NCBI GenBank assembly: GCA_933228895.1
Contig: OW121854.1
Location: 134,459,926-134,523,925, forward strand
Reading direction: 5' to 3'
Source: Platycnemis pennipes
Lineage: Eukaryota > Arthropoda > Insecta > Odonata > Platycnemididae
DNA: 64,000 nt
The notes under the pieces are model-generated. The model was given only the letters and a program-made list of their open reading frames with translations. It had not been told where the DNA came from and did not search any database. This document shows, piece by piece, positions 44,455 through 55,745 of the stretch. Positions within the stretch are counted from its first letter, which is position 1; the number at the start of each line of letters is the position of its first letter. A program made the translations under genes and the position numbers.

Positions 44455-45215
44455 AACATTACAATGTATGAAAAGAAATAATTATGTTGATTCTGTTCAT
44501 TTAAAAGGAGCACGTAATTTAAGTAAGTCATGGAATACCTGGAAACAGATGTTTATGAATTACTTGTAGGCAGCTGGTTTGAGTGATAAAATGGTATCTG
44601 AAAAAGAATTGCTTGTGTGTCTAGATAAAGTCAAGCTTTATGTTTATTTTTGGAGATACAATTTGCTACAGTTCTAGGTTTGCAAGATACAAAAGACCAT
44701 GGTATGAAAAAACAGGAATATTTTTAGACAACATAAAGTCTTCATGATAGTACGGTCCTTAGATATCATAGTATGGACCATAAAATAGTTTAATATATGC
44801 ATTCATTCATATGCTTAACTTATTGTGACGTGCAGAGCATTACAATTTATGAAAATAAACAAGTTTTTTCTGATCAAGTAGGTTGATCTTGTTCATTTAA
44901 AAGGAGCACGTAATTTAAGTAAGTCATGGAATACCTGGAAACAGATGTTTATGAATTATTTAAAGGCAGCTGGTTTGAGTGAATAAATGGTATCTGAAAC
45001 AGAATGGCTTTTGTGTCCAGATAAAGAGAAGCTGTATGTTTATTATTGTAGATACAATTTGCTTCAGTTCTAAGTTTGCAAGATACAAAAGACCATGGTA
45101 TGAAAAGAACAGGAATATTTTGAACCAACATAAAGTCTTCATCATAGTATGGTCCATAGACATCATAGTCCATAAAATAGTTTAAAATATGCATTCCTAC
45201 GATAAGCTTAACTTA
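44455..45215. repeat. Tandem duplication, spacing about 396 bp, containing a gag-like remnant
   Basis: Two diverged copies (about 44455-44823 and 44851-45215) share TTAAAAGGAGCACGTAATTT and downstream sequence. The plus-strand reading ARNLSKSWNTWKQMFMNYL resembles the start of a retrotransposon gag domain, but both copies carry stops. Confidence 0.7.
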
Positions 45216-45324
45216 TTTGATGGAAGAATGGGAATATGGTTTCTAGTAGTTCTAGGAACATAACTAGCAGTACTTTATATTTGGCACTTTTTGGGGTACA
45301 TTTGTCACTAATAAATTTGGTGTT

Positions 45325-45384
45325 CTTCACCGCCTGCCACACACTCTCGCGGTGGCTTGCAGGGTATCATGTAGATGTAGATAA
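45325..45384 (+). repeat. LINE 3' hairpin tail
   Basis: CGCCTGCCACACACTCTCGC and GGTGGCTTGCAGGGTATCAT followed by a GTAGATGTAGAT tail. Confidence 0.75.
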
Positions 45385-45507
45385 GGCTAGAATGTTTTTC
45401 CATCGGTCGGTTCCCTTACTAGGTGTTGTAAAGAATGCGACTTAAATGTGTTCGATAGTGATTCGCAGAATTCCTTATCCTTACATCCTGTTCTAAAACT
45501 ACACGTA

Positions 45508-46490
45508 TTCATCTACATGTACATAATACCCGGAAAGCCACCATAAATGTATGTAGCAGGGGGTGAACTCTCACCAAACATGCACTACATGCCATGCGTA
45601 AAAACGTATTACTTAATACTAGTATACTAGTCCGAACTACACTTTTAAAAAAATAGTAATAGCAAAGCAAACATTTAATAACATGTTTGTTGGGTTAGCT
45701 ACAGAAACTCATACCAATTATGCCTCCTATGCAATTCATTGCTACTTTCGTATTGGATATATTTACCGTCATTCAGATCCCTAATGGTCATCATCTGTTA
45801 CTACGATTCGTTTGACGCAGCCCTCCACTCGATTCTTCTATCGGCCAACCTCTTCTTATTGACGTAGCTCCTCCTCTCTTTTACACCCTTCACAACTTGC
45901 TCCATACACCTCATACGACGCCTATCCCTTATTGTACGAGGAAAAAGGACACTTTGAATCTGTCAGTTTGGCACTTAATTTCTCTAAGTTTGTAATCATG
46001 GTCCTGTCTATCATAGTAATTTGAGATTCGCAAAATATTTTAAAGTCATCACTGAAAATTATTATCTTGGAATTTATAGAAGAGATTAAGTCTAAATTTC
46101 AACCTGCGATCTGACAATGATTCCCATTTTAATTCATTTAAAAACTTGGTTACTCTAATATAATTACCGTATCGTCCCTTTAAAATCTTGCCGATCTTCC
46201 CTGCACACGTTCAAGTTCATTATTTTGACCAATTTCGTAGGGATCCCATACACTGGCAGCATATTCCAAATGAGGTCTAACAAGGGAAACGTAGCTGATT
46301 TCTCGCACATGATCGTCACATTTACCCAATACTCTCTTGCTGACACCCAGTCTACGATTACCTTGACCCATGTTTTTAGGTACTTATGTGTTTACACCAG
46401 GAAAGAACAAGTGCCAGTCCTATTCCGTGATATTTAAATGAATTCCACGTTTGATAATTTATTATTATTTTAAGAAAGTCAACACATTGA
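45508..46490 (-). mobile_element. LINE-B fragment, antisense, carrying an RTE 3' scrap
   Basis: The tail and degenerate hairpin at 45508-45575 are followed by UTR and the RT C-terminal region (46180-46371, SYVSLVRPHLEYAASVWDP). It is interrupted at about 45789-45922 by RTE-like sequence. Confidence 0.8.
45789..45922 (-). mobile_element. Short RTE-like LINE 3' fragment nested in LINE-B
   Basis: It matches the 3' end of the element at 35342 (TTTGACGCAGCCCTCCACTC, GGCCAACCTCTTC). Flanks TCCCTAATGGT and TCCCTTATTGT look like a diverged target duplication. Confidence 0.75.
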
Positions 46491-46499
46491 AATCGTAAG

Positions 46500-46848
46500 A
46501 TTTTCGAGTGGAAATTAATTGCCAACTGGGGGTTGTGAACCCGAGACTCTATAATGGCAAACCCAACGCACTACGTCACGTGATAAATGAAATGTGTGTT
46601 CAACCCCAAGGTTGGTCCTTGAGTCCGTACTAAGCCATTGGCATGTGAAATTCACACATTCAGCGTAGTGGGGGCAGTTCCTTTCCATGGGCCACCTGCG
46701 ATTTCCCACGCTGTTCGGACACAATGGATTTTTTCGTGAGGATTTTTTTTGGTTGACCTATCCAGATTGTTCTTGCCAGGGTTTTGAACGTGGGACCTTC
46801 CGATCAGTAACTCAGCGCCCTACCCACTAGGCCACCACGACCCCCTAG
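46500..46848 (-). mobile_element. tRNA-derived, apparently dimeric SINE
   Basis: On the minus strand the head (about 46848 down to 46776) has an A box TGGCCTAGTGG and a B box CGTTCAAAACC at tRNA spacing. A second tRNA-like unit near 46510-46560 has GGGTTCACAACCCC as B box. The region between is non-coding. No cloverleaf is intact, so this is a SINE and not a tRNA gene. Confidence 0.65.
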
Positions 46849-46861
46849 TCTACATGCATAT

Positions 46862-47150
46862 ATATATTAGTCTACGTAATACCCTACGCGCCTACCTCAC
46901 GAGGGTGTGTGGCAGGGAGGAAGATCACCGAACATTCACTACTGACATGCAATTAGGATATTAAATGGAGACATGCTAGATAATACTGCCACATGCAGCT
47001 AGATGGTTATTATCTACTTAGTAAGGAATGGATTATTGGTTGCTAATACATTCATCATGCAATACAGACTAACAATAATTCACCTACCTATCCCTTCGCT
47101 TCGCAGCCTATTGTACTCTCTTGTGCAGTTGCTCTGCTCTCCTAGCGACA
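46862..47150 (-). repeat. LINE-A 3' UTR fragment with hairpin tail
   Basis: TCTACGTAATACCCTACGCG, CGAGGGTGTGTGGCAGGG and a UTR with ACATGCAATTAGGATATTAA. Confidence 0.7.
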
Positions 47151-47185
47151 CTTGATTCATTCGCGTCGCTCGGGAGCGAAGACCC

Positions 47186-47800
47186 CATCTACATTGACAC
47201 GATACCCTGTAAGCCACCGCGGGGGTGTCTGGCGGGGGGTGAAGATTACTAAGCATGCACTACCGACATGAAAACAACCAACTATAGGGTCTCACGCAAC
47301 TACATTCTTAGTATCTATTGTATCTAAGGGATCATGCACTACAGACTACTCTAAAATATTTCCCCTACCTTTGCTATGCTGCCTATTCTGTTCTCTTATA
47401 GTGAGGGGGAAAATGCCATTTTCAATCTATCAGTACGACAATCTATCTCTCTAATCTTATTTATCTGGTCGAGTCTATCATAATACGCTTGTGATTTTAA
47501 TATTTGCCTAACATCTTCAGTAAAGCTATCTTATTTAGATTTCTCTAATGGTAATAATCTGTGCTTTAACCTACGCTCTGATAATGATTCCCACCCTAAT
47601 TTTTGTATTAATTCTAAAACGCTACTCAACTTATTGTAGCACCTTTTCACTAGCCTAGCTGCTCTACACTTCACACTGTCTATTTCATATATATGAAATT
47701 TAATTCGTTCGGATCCCATACACTGGCTGCATACTCAAGGTGGGGCCTAACTAGTGAGAAGTAACATCTTCGGTTCTTAAGTTAACTTAAAAACTAACTT
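47186..47800 (-). mobile_element. Decayed LINE-A 3' fragment, antisense
   Basis: Hairpin tail (ATACCCTGTAAGCCACCGCG) at 47188, UTR, then RT C-terminal traces (47531-47719, LGWESLSERRLKHRLLPLEK). Confidence 0.75.
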
Positions 47801-49438
47801 CGGTTCTTCTCGGATTTCATACCATTCGTCACGTACTATCATGAAAGTATTACGGGCTTCAACACACGAATTTCAATCATCGATTTAGGGAATAAACATT
47901 TATTCCCTGTTAAACGTGTAATTACGAACGTTCAATCGGCGTCTTCTTTGAATGCCATCATTTTAATGTCGTAAACAACTTAACTTTGCAAGATGAAGGA
48001 TTTCAAGATATCATTGTCTATACATGACATTATCATCACATCACAGTTATTAGGGAGAACCCTTAGGGATCATTGTTGATGATTCAAATGTTAAGAGAAT
48101 AGAGATAATCCTTTCGGACGCAATTGATTAATAAACAGCAAGACTAATGCGGCTTTGGTGGAGATTAATAAAGCATTTGGAATTCGAAAGATAGGGAGGT
48201 CAGGGCGGGCCGAAGGTCTTTGTCTCCGAGAATTGAATTGGGCAGCTGCACTGAGGAAGGAGGGGGAGGGGGCGTATCTGTTTCATGGGGAGATCATGTT
48301 TTAACTGAGAAGAGGGGGGGGGGGAGGGAGAGGGGTCGGTTTAGACTGTTCTGAGAGGAGGGGGGGGGGGGGAGAAAGATAATCTTGGAGAAGGCAACTC
48401 GAATTACGAAAAACAAAGGAAGGGATCATTTGGTGACGACACAGCAGAGAATTATGGAGAGGGGAAGGGAGGAGGGATCGGTGGGACGCACAATTAATTA
48501 TTCCACACAATCCCCTCTCGCCATGGCAGCGACAGACGGGCTACTCGCACCCCATTCTCAGGATATGTATTTCCTGCGCGAGGTCATAAGATTTAGGGCA
48601 CGTTCCTAATTTCACCCCTCTGCTCGACCGAGCATAAGCTATTGTTTCTGCTTAACCACAACTTCAGATACGTGACTCTTTCCAAAAGCTCGCGAAATGG
48701 AATCCAATTCCTTCAAGTCCTTACACCAAGATGCAACTACCTATGCTATGGATTCAATCAATCGCATGAATTGCTGTCATATTTTTCCATTTTCCTCGAA
48801 CAATTACCTCGAAAATGACAACTAATGTGTAATAAAGGTTTGTGATATTGATTTAATGTGGGAAAAATGGTAGGAAGGGGATTTGTTGGGATTTAGCATG
48901 AAGAACTGTAAAATTTGTTTCGGTGTCGTACGAATTCATGCTCGGCGTGACGACAGGTATATCTCTGATATGAATGAGCAGCTGATGCAGCCAAAGTTAC
49001 AAAGATAGTGTGATAAGTCGTCATAAGTAAAAAGCATAAACCGTGGTGTTTTCCGCAAAATAAGTACTGTTGGAAAAACATTTACCATGTCAATCAAATT
49101 CTCATTGTTGTTATGATGTAAATGTTTTGATGATTTTGTGGTATTGCATTTACTTTTCAAAATAAAATTATAGTCAGTGTTATGAGTAAATTTTTAAGCC
49201 GTATGGTAAGAAATGAGTAGTTTCTATGTGGTTGATGCCCATGATGAATAGAATGCCTCGAGTGTGAACGTGATTTTCTGAGGAATAATTAAGTTAATAT
49301 AAAGTAGAAGCCTTGACTTTAGCCCAGCGTAGAATTTCTGAGCAAATTAATTTAAAATGTACAATCAGCTTCGTGAGGGAATCATTACAAGATGCATAGA
49401 CTAAGGAAAACTTAAGAGAAGAATGTATGTGCACCAAG
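47801..49438. other. Unannotated stretch with two G-runs
   Basis: G-runs of 10-12 bases lie near 48316 and 48361. No gene was recognised. Confidence 0.5.
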
Positions 49439-49454
49439 ATTTATCGTTATGGTT
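49439..49454. repeat. 16-bp target site duplication of the Penelope-like element, left copy
   Basis: ATTTATCGTTATGGTT, repeated at 50436-50451. Confidence 0.9.
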
Positions 49455-49543
49455 CTGAGGTTTCCGCGGCGTTTCTCAACACTGGTAACGGCTTTCGGGC
49501 GTTCCTCCGCGTCGTGTGTTGTCAGGGTGACGACAGTTTACAT

Positions 49544-50257
49544 GCCTCCTCCCACCACCACCCCTCTCAGAAAGTTGGTCTGCTAAAAACCCTGATTCAC
49601 CGCGCAAAAACTATCTCCGACCACGGTTCCCTCCAAAAGGAAAAAGAACATCTTGTCGAGGCGCTACACAAGAACGGCTACAGAAAGGAGATGGTCCTAA
49701 AAAGGGCCTTTTGGAATGCCTCCAAGGAAAAGAGAACCGCTGAAGACTCTCCACGAGAGAAACCCACAGCATACGCCGCCGTCCCTTATGTAGAGGGAAC
49801 CACAGAGAGAATCGCCCGAATCCTCGCCAAACACAATGTGAAGACAAGGTTCACTTGCTGTGGAAAAACAGGCGACCATCTGCCTAGACCGAAGGACAAG
49901 ATCTCCCGTTTACTTCACGAGGGAGTATACCAGCTCCAATGCTCCTGCGGAAAATCTTACACAGGACAAACGGGACGATCTATCAAAACCAGAGTAAGAG
50001 AACATGAACGCGCCACTGAGAAGAAGCAGTTCCGCCTTTCCGCTGTCTCAGAGCACGTGTGGTCCGAACCCGGCCACACGGTGGACTTCGGATAAGCTAA
50101 GGTGATCTGCAATGAAAGCCGCTATTACCCCAGGCTAATCCGAGAAGCAATAGAAATCACGAAACAGCCGGAAAATTACAACAGGGAAGACGGCTACACG
50201 CTGGCAAACTCTTGGAAAAGAGTTTTCAAAATCGACGACCAATCAGAGCCCACTTGA
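49544..50257 (+). pseudogene. GIY-YIG endonuclease region of a Penelope-like element
   Basis: The frame is open from before the element (49427) to a TAA at 50093 and then continues in frame to a TGA at 50255. The GIY-YIG core reads GVYQLQCSCGKSYTGQTGRS, followed by KTRVREHERA and, after the stop, YYPRLIREAIEITKQPENYN, which is the standard C-terminus of Penelope-like proteins. The upstream part (SQKVGLLKTLIHRA, a CCGKTGDHLP stretch) fits the linker. The RT domain is absent by 5' truncation. One nonsense codon breaks the endonuclease end, so the copy is dead but young. Confidence 0.88.
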
Positions 50258-50345
50258 GACCACAAGAACATCAGAACCAATCAGAGACGACCTATGACAC
50301 CCAAGCGCCTATATAAGACGGCCAATTTCGAAGCATCGACACTTC

Positions 50346-50388
50346 TGACCTGAAGACGCCAGCAGGATGGCTGGAGAAACTGTCGTCA
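50346..50388 (+). ncRNA. Hammerhead-ribozyme-like core in a Penelope-like element
   Basis: The elements in order are: TGAC (stem I strand), CTGAAGA (50350-50356), a CCAGC/GCTGG helix with a 6-base loop, GAAAC (50376-50380), TGTC with the GTC cleavage triplet and GTCA pairing back to TGAC. Stem III can form only between two molecules. A mismatch next to stem II (C-G against A) weakens the call. Penelope-like elements are known to carry such minimal, dimer-forming hammerheads. Confidence 0.55.
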
Positions 50389-50435
50389 CCCTGACAACAC
50401 ACGACGCGGAGGAACGCCCGAAAGCCGTTACCAGT

Positions 50436-50451
50436 ATTTATCGTTATGGTT
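50436..50451. repeat. 16-bp target site duplication of the Penelope-like element, right copy
   Basis: ATTTATCGTTATGGTT, identical to 49439-49454. Confidence 0.9.
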
Positions 50452-52006
50452 TAACACATTTATTTCATTATGCTTGGCGATTTTTATGTCCTGGGTAAGT
50501 TATCATATTCATAGGGATCAATGTGTGTTTTTCAGTGTTAACTTCCTCAAGCCAGTTTTTCATTCCAGTACACTTGTCATATGGAGTCTCGTGGAACAAT
50601 AGCTTTGAACTGCTTGCTTTCCTCAGTAAGCTTTCTGTCGCCTTTGGACGTGCATAACCATTTGTAAGGAGAGGTAGTGACTTTATTCATATAGCAAGAG
50701 GGAATAGTCAGGGACAGGGTTGAGATTGTTGTAATAAGAGTACGTAGTTGAGTATTTGGTAATAATTCCTTCAAGACGTGGGACAATTACATTGTTGTCA
50801 ACCGTTGCCGTGAATATCTTGTGCTGTAAACCATGAATAATGTAACACATTGTCATGGAAAATAATTCCCTCATAAACGACTTGAAGTTCTCACAGGGTA
50901 ATTCGCTGTAGCGACAGTAAATTGTTCTGTTCCTCGTATGTTGGCAAAAAAAAACTTGGCAACGTGCGTGATTTTTTGCTTCTCTCATTGGGGGAAAATC
51001 TATGTGTCGTCATCAATTCCGAGGGCGTCCCTGCCATCTAAGGCCGCACAAACTATAAGTGAGGTATTTTGTTGAAATTTATTGTAGCGACTAATGTTTG
51101 GTTTTTGAAATGCCACGTTCAAAATTCCAAGGTATAAATCCAAGTAATATATTTAAGAAATAACTTTTAATATGCATTATTTTAGCATCGAAAATGTCTA
51201 GGTCTTAACGCACAACCATTGGTTCTCCGTAGTATGAGTTCATCTCCCATATTAGCAGTAGCGAAATAGCCTAGCTTGGCATTGAGGGCGAAAATATTCT
51301 TAGCCTTTTTGAAGTTTTTTCGTTATTTGACATAAAACTGAGTTTTTGTTCTGGAAGTTGGATTCGCAGGTGCAAGTACCAACATTCTTCCGGTCGTGGA
51401 CGCGATAATGAACGGACACTTTCTGTGCAAATACGCAGACTATGGGCGTAGTCCAGTACACGCTCCAGCTCCAGAAGCTACAAATTCGTGGTCCACTTTC
51501 GCTCCCAGCGCTCCACCCACTGGACCACGGCTGGAGCGATCATAGCATTCCGTTTATCATTTGTCTTCCTTTCACGGTTGAACACCATCGTTTCGACAGA
51601 TTCTAGGCTTCACATTTCCAAAGATAAAGTAGTTTCAGTAAATTTATTATTATTATTATTAGATGCTGTTATGGAGCCCACATTCCTCAGCTATTTATAA
51701 GAATAGAGAGCAAACTTCGTCAACCGCATGATAATGATGGTTAATCGCAATGTGGCACACAATCCTCTCCGCATATAGATAATCTTTGCGGATCATATTA
51801 TTTATGCAAATAATCGTTCGGATTGAGTAAGGAAGGACATGGAAAGTGATCTCCACATTTCAAACCTAAAATAATTATACAAACAATCAGTGGCGTACTG
51901 ACGGGGGGTTTAGCGTTTGGGCATCATTCGAATGCAAAACATGGGGGGATTATAGTGATGTCTATCTTATAAGTGACGTCACACTTCTAGCGGACGTAGC
52001 CTAGTA
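50452..52006. other. Unannotated stretch
   Basis: No gene is recognised. A TTATTATTATTATTA run lies near 51646. Confidence 0.5.
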
Positions 52007-52255
52007 TTGTTTCAATACACAAAGGAATATCAGTTTTTATTCACCAAAGGCGCTCAAAAGGCGTCGTTCTTGACTGGACTTCTTCCCAAAGGAATCTACG
52101 TGGGTAATTTGGAAATGTTTGGCTGTCCTTCTCTAAAAAAACTAGTGATAAATGAGGGCTGTTTAATCCAGTCACATTCTCAAAATAATCTGCAATGTGC
52201 GAGAAAAAATTGTCACAAGCTCGTAGATTGGTGTGTAAAAAATAAAATATGTTAA
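52007..52255 (+). pseudogene. Fragment sharing the N-terminal domain of the BIR protein
   Basis: About 80 codons align with residues 84-155 of the protein at 2659-3492: an aromatic start (YQFLFTKG against YTFVFAKG), an FL position, NLEMFGCPSLKKL against NLEILGCPSLKKL, then C, H and CA positions and a final L-x2-W. No BIR follows. Other frames upstream are closed, so it is an exon or a truncated relic of another virus-like element. The function of this domain is unknown to me. Confidence 0.6.
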
Positions 52256-52393
52256 AAAAATGAAATAAATTGTCAAACCTATATATACTGTGTTTTCATT
52301 TATTTTTGCCCCTTCCTCTTAATACTAAAGATAATTGAAACCATGAACACCTTTAACATTTTTTTATTTGTTCCAAATTCATACAAAGATGTT

Positions 52394-53011
52394 TTAAAAT
52401 ATAACCATTTCATCTTCGATGGCTAATACAAACTTTATCACTCGGAGACGAGCTCCCTTGTAAGCGTCAGTTGTGCCATACTTCACAAGAGACTTTTTAT
52501 GATCTGTATAACAAATCGGCTTACAACCATCCATAGCTACTGAACTACCACCCTTTGATATCACTCTTGTATATTCTCCTGATGCTCCATCAACTTCGGT
52601 TCTCCTCAGTATATCACCTCCTATGGGTAATAAGATTGGCTTGTTTTTCTCATAAACGTCCAACCAAATGACCGGGAGCTGCTCTTCAGCCTTCCGTCGT
52701 TTCTCAGGGCAGCTGATGTCTTCCTCAACGGTGATATTGAATCGCTCCACAACTCCGTTTCCATTTTGAAAACAAAAAAATGTCACTTCTTGACCCACAA
52801 TCTCGAATTCTCGGTTTTGATGCCTGAACACGCAATAATATGCCCTTTGAAAGTCTACTGTAAGCATAAAATCTGTGTTGGCAACCTATAGACGATCTTT
52901 GGGAATATAAATCTCATAGGTGTTCCCATCTTTCTGTCGCTCCACTCGCAAGTATGTGCTTCCCAAGCAGGCTCTCGGGATGTGCTGTAAGGCGGCAGGT
53001 TTATACTCCAT
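52394..53011 (-). pseudogene. Unknown protein of about 205 codons with one in-frame stop
   Basis: The frame starts at an ATG at 53011, about 66 bases downstream of a TATAAAA box (53077-53083 region). It is open except for one TAG at 52886-52888 after IYIPKDRL and continues as VANTDFMLTVDFQRAY. The coding look is good (charged surface, VIWLDVYEKNKP). I recognise no family. It converges on the BIR-domain fragment at 52007-52255, so both may be remains of one Polinton-like or related element. A short intron near the TAG is an alternative to a nonsense mutation. Confidence 0.55.
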
Positions 53012-53120
53012 TCTCAGAAGGACTTCCTGGTTGGTAGTCTGGAAGGAAGCTGATGTCGCCCTTCGAAATAACGCGCTTTTATATCGTCCAGGAAGAGGGA
53101 TAGGGAGGAGTATATTCCGT

Positions 53121-53410
53121 TAATAACGCCTGTGCAAGGGAGTGATTCATAAGGAGATTGCGTCAATAACGCCTGTGCAAGGGAGTGATTCATAAGGAGA
53201 TTGCGATTGAGTGATTCATAAGGAGCACACGGGAGTGATGCTGTGGTAAGGATTGCTGAAATGATCTGGATGGTTAGGGAGATTGCGTCAATATCGTACG
53301 TGACGGGAGTGGTAGGTGGTATTCATTTCAAGGACGACCTTGCCGCCATTTCCCCACGCACGCAAGTGCACGGGAGTGGTAGGTGGTATTAATTTCAAGG
53401 ACGACCTTGC
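53121..53410. repeat. Short tandem and dispersed repeats upstream of the unknown gene
   Basis: A 43-bp unit containing AATAACGCCTGTGCAAGGGA starts at about 53122 and again at 53165. A second repeat containing GGGAGTGGTAGGTGGTATT occurs near 53309 and 53374. They may be a degraded element terminus. Confidence 0.75.
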
Positions 53411-53474
53411 GCTCGTTCCGGTAAATTGACATCTACTATCTTATTCTCTCTGATTTATATTACACACCTCATGA

Positions 53475-53525
53475 TGGCTCACCCCGTCACACACCCTTGT
53501 GATGGCTTGCAGGGAATCACATATA
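53475..53525 (+). repeat. Degenerate LINE 3' hairpin tail
   Basis: CACACACCCTTGTGATGGCT and TTGCAGGGAATC followed by an A/T-rich tail in place of GATGTA. Confidence 0.55.
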
Positions 53526-55745
53526 TATATTTATTTATATATGTATTTAGACGTTAGCTTGCTTCTATCTGTGACTGACATTTGAATTAATGCGACGCCA
53601 AATATTTTCCCTTAGAACTTCGTGAATGGCGTACACATTATGAAAATCGATGTTACAATAATAATGTAATTTTGAAGAATAAAACAGTAAGGGACAAATA
53701 CCTGAAGATACCTACTCTAGTCATTGCAACTGGGGTAGAGACTATCTGCAATAAAATAATGGTACCTAAAGTTTTCCAATCCGGTTGCAAACTCAATCTC
53801 CCTCCAAGTGCTTCTACTTTTCTCCCCCATTAATTCCAAAGACTCGCGAAGTAATCCCGCCCTCGATCTTCTTTCCCCACTTTCGTTCAACTACGCCCTT
53901 CCAACAAAACGCCCTAAACCATTCAAACGCACGTAGGATCGGTGCAAGGCCATTTGAAAAGCTAGCGCCCGAGTCGCTTCTTAAGTCAAGCTCGCTGCTC
54001 CCCTCAATCTTTGGCTCCGGATCCGGATTCCTTGAGGCGAAAGAAGAATTAAGCCCTCTGAACGAACTTACATCATATTGCCATTAAAATCATTTCATTC
54101 GAGCTCAGAAATTTTTAACCCTTGAATAATTCAGCCCAATTGTATTTTACCTAGAGCCGAGTAGGGCAACGATTGCTCCGTCGACGACGCGTACCACAAA
54201 ATCTAAAATTGTCCACTCTTTAAGTCATCGCCTCCGTATACTTCACACAATTTTCATGTCATCATAATAGTTTTCCCTTTTCCTCTCTCCTTCCCACTTT
54301 CCCTAGATGTTCTCTTCCATCAAATCCTTCCATATTTCACCTCTCATTAGCCCCAGCATCCGCATACATAGCCGTAGCCAAATTTCACCCAGTAAATTTC
54401 CTCGCGTAAAAACCTTTTCCTTCTTTCTGTTCACACTATTTTTCATCCATCTCTTCCCCACTTTTCTCCAAAACATCTTAAAGTCTTCTAATATATTCTC
54501 AACATCCCAATCTCTGACGCAAGCAAGATAATACCACAGAACATATGACGGTTGAAAGGACACAAAGGCGAAATAATTGGGGAAAGGTAGAAAAATCTTA
54601 AATTTTGAACATAAGCTATCGCAACGTTAATATTATCTAGGTACATCAAGATAAAATCCCTGCAAGCCACCGCAAAATAATTTATTGTCATATGCCCATT
54701 TTTACTGCTCATATTTACTATGTATATATTTATATTTACTATTCATATGTCCTGCCTGCATTCATACACGACAAAGGACAAATGAGTAGCAAATGAGAAT
54801 CATGATGCACAAGAAATAGATTGGTGGCATGCGAAATATTAGAGATGAACTTGGGAAAGATAAAGGAGGAAAATCAGAAGGCAGAGATTACAGATTAACT
54901 TCACCAGATTGGGATAGATAAATTGTTCAATACGAAAATGGAGGTGTATTTTTATACAGTTGTCTTGTCATAGGGACTGGAAACAAAGAAACTGTAGGTT
55001 CAAAAGGCAATTCGGTAGAGATTAAAATTTATGGAAACTGAGGACTAAAGAGTTACAAAGCGACTGCAAACGAAGGTTTGTATAGTACCAAAGATTCACG
55101 TAGTGGAACCGCATAAGTGAAAGAGGAATTTACTAATAAGAGAACATATTAAAGAAATTCCGACTAAATCTCTTACGGAATGGCAAGTAATGATATTAAT
55201 CTAGAGCTTAGGTATGACAGCATAACGTGTATCTCAGGTGAACATGAAGAGATGAGGCTGGGCTAGAAACCATTGTGACCATTGAGAAGAATGTAGGCGA
55301 TCGGTACTATATATGGAAATGAAGACAAATGAAGATCTACAGAACAAGATTAAAGTGGAAAGAAAATCGCACGAGGAAATTGAAGGAGGCAGAAGAGGTG
55401 TTTGAAGTAAGAGGGCGTTGGTTTGTTTAAGGGTGATATAGAAGACTGAATACATAAGACAACGTGAATAATATTACACTTTCTGGATATCATGAAAGGA
55501 GGTACGCATGAGCAACTAAAATGGGTAATGTTATAAAAATAGAAACATTCAGAAGTTTTAAAAGACAGTGCAAGAGGTTTATAAAAACCCATACTGACCC
55601 GTAATATATCCTTAGTCAAATTACGTCTTCGACGATAAAAATTCAAATTGTACCGAGCCGAGTCTCTTTTACCGTGTAATTTAGCCCTCACATAATAAAT
55701 TCAATCGTTTCGGCAGTAACGTTGGGGTATATGCTAATCATACTG
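53526..55745. other. Unannotated stretch
   Basis: No gene supported. A remnant CCCTGCAAGCCACCGC near 54658 is a last trace of a LINE hairpin. Confidence 0.5.

Larger units (their letters stand above)
49455..50435 (+). mobile_element. Penelope-like element, 5'-truncated, with 59-bp inverted arms
   Basis: The 981-bp insertion is bounded by a 16-bp target duplication. It holds only the C-terminal part with the GIY-YIG endonuclease. Perfect 59-bp inverted repeats lie at 49481-49539 and 50377-50435. A hammerhead-like core precedes and enters the right arm at 50346-50388. The RT is missing. Confidence 0.9.
49481..50435. repeat. Perfect 59-bp inverted repeat pair of the Penelope-like element
   Basis: Arms 49481-49539 and 50377-50435 are exact reverse complements (outer end ACTGGTAACGGC, inner end GACGACAGTTT). 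The inner border lies within the GAAAC of the hammerhead-like core. Confidence 0.93.
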
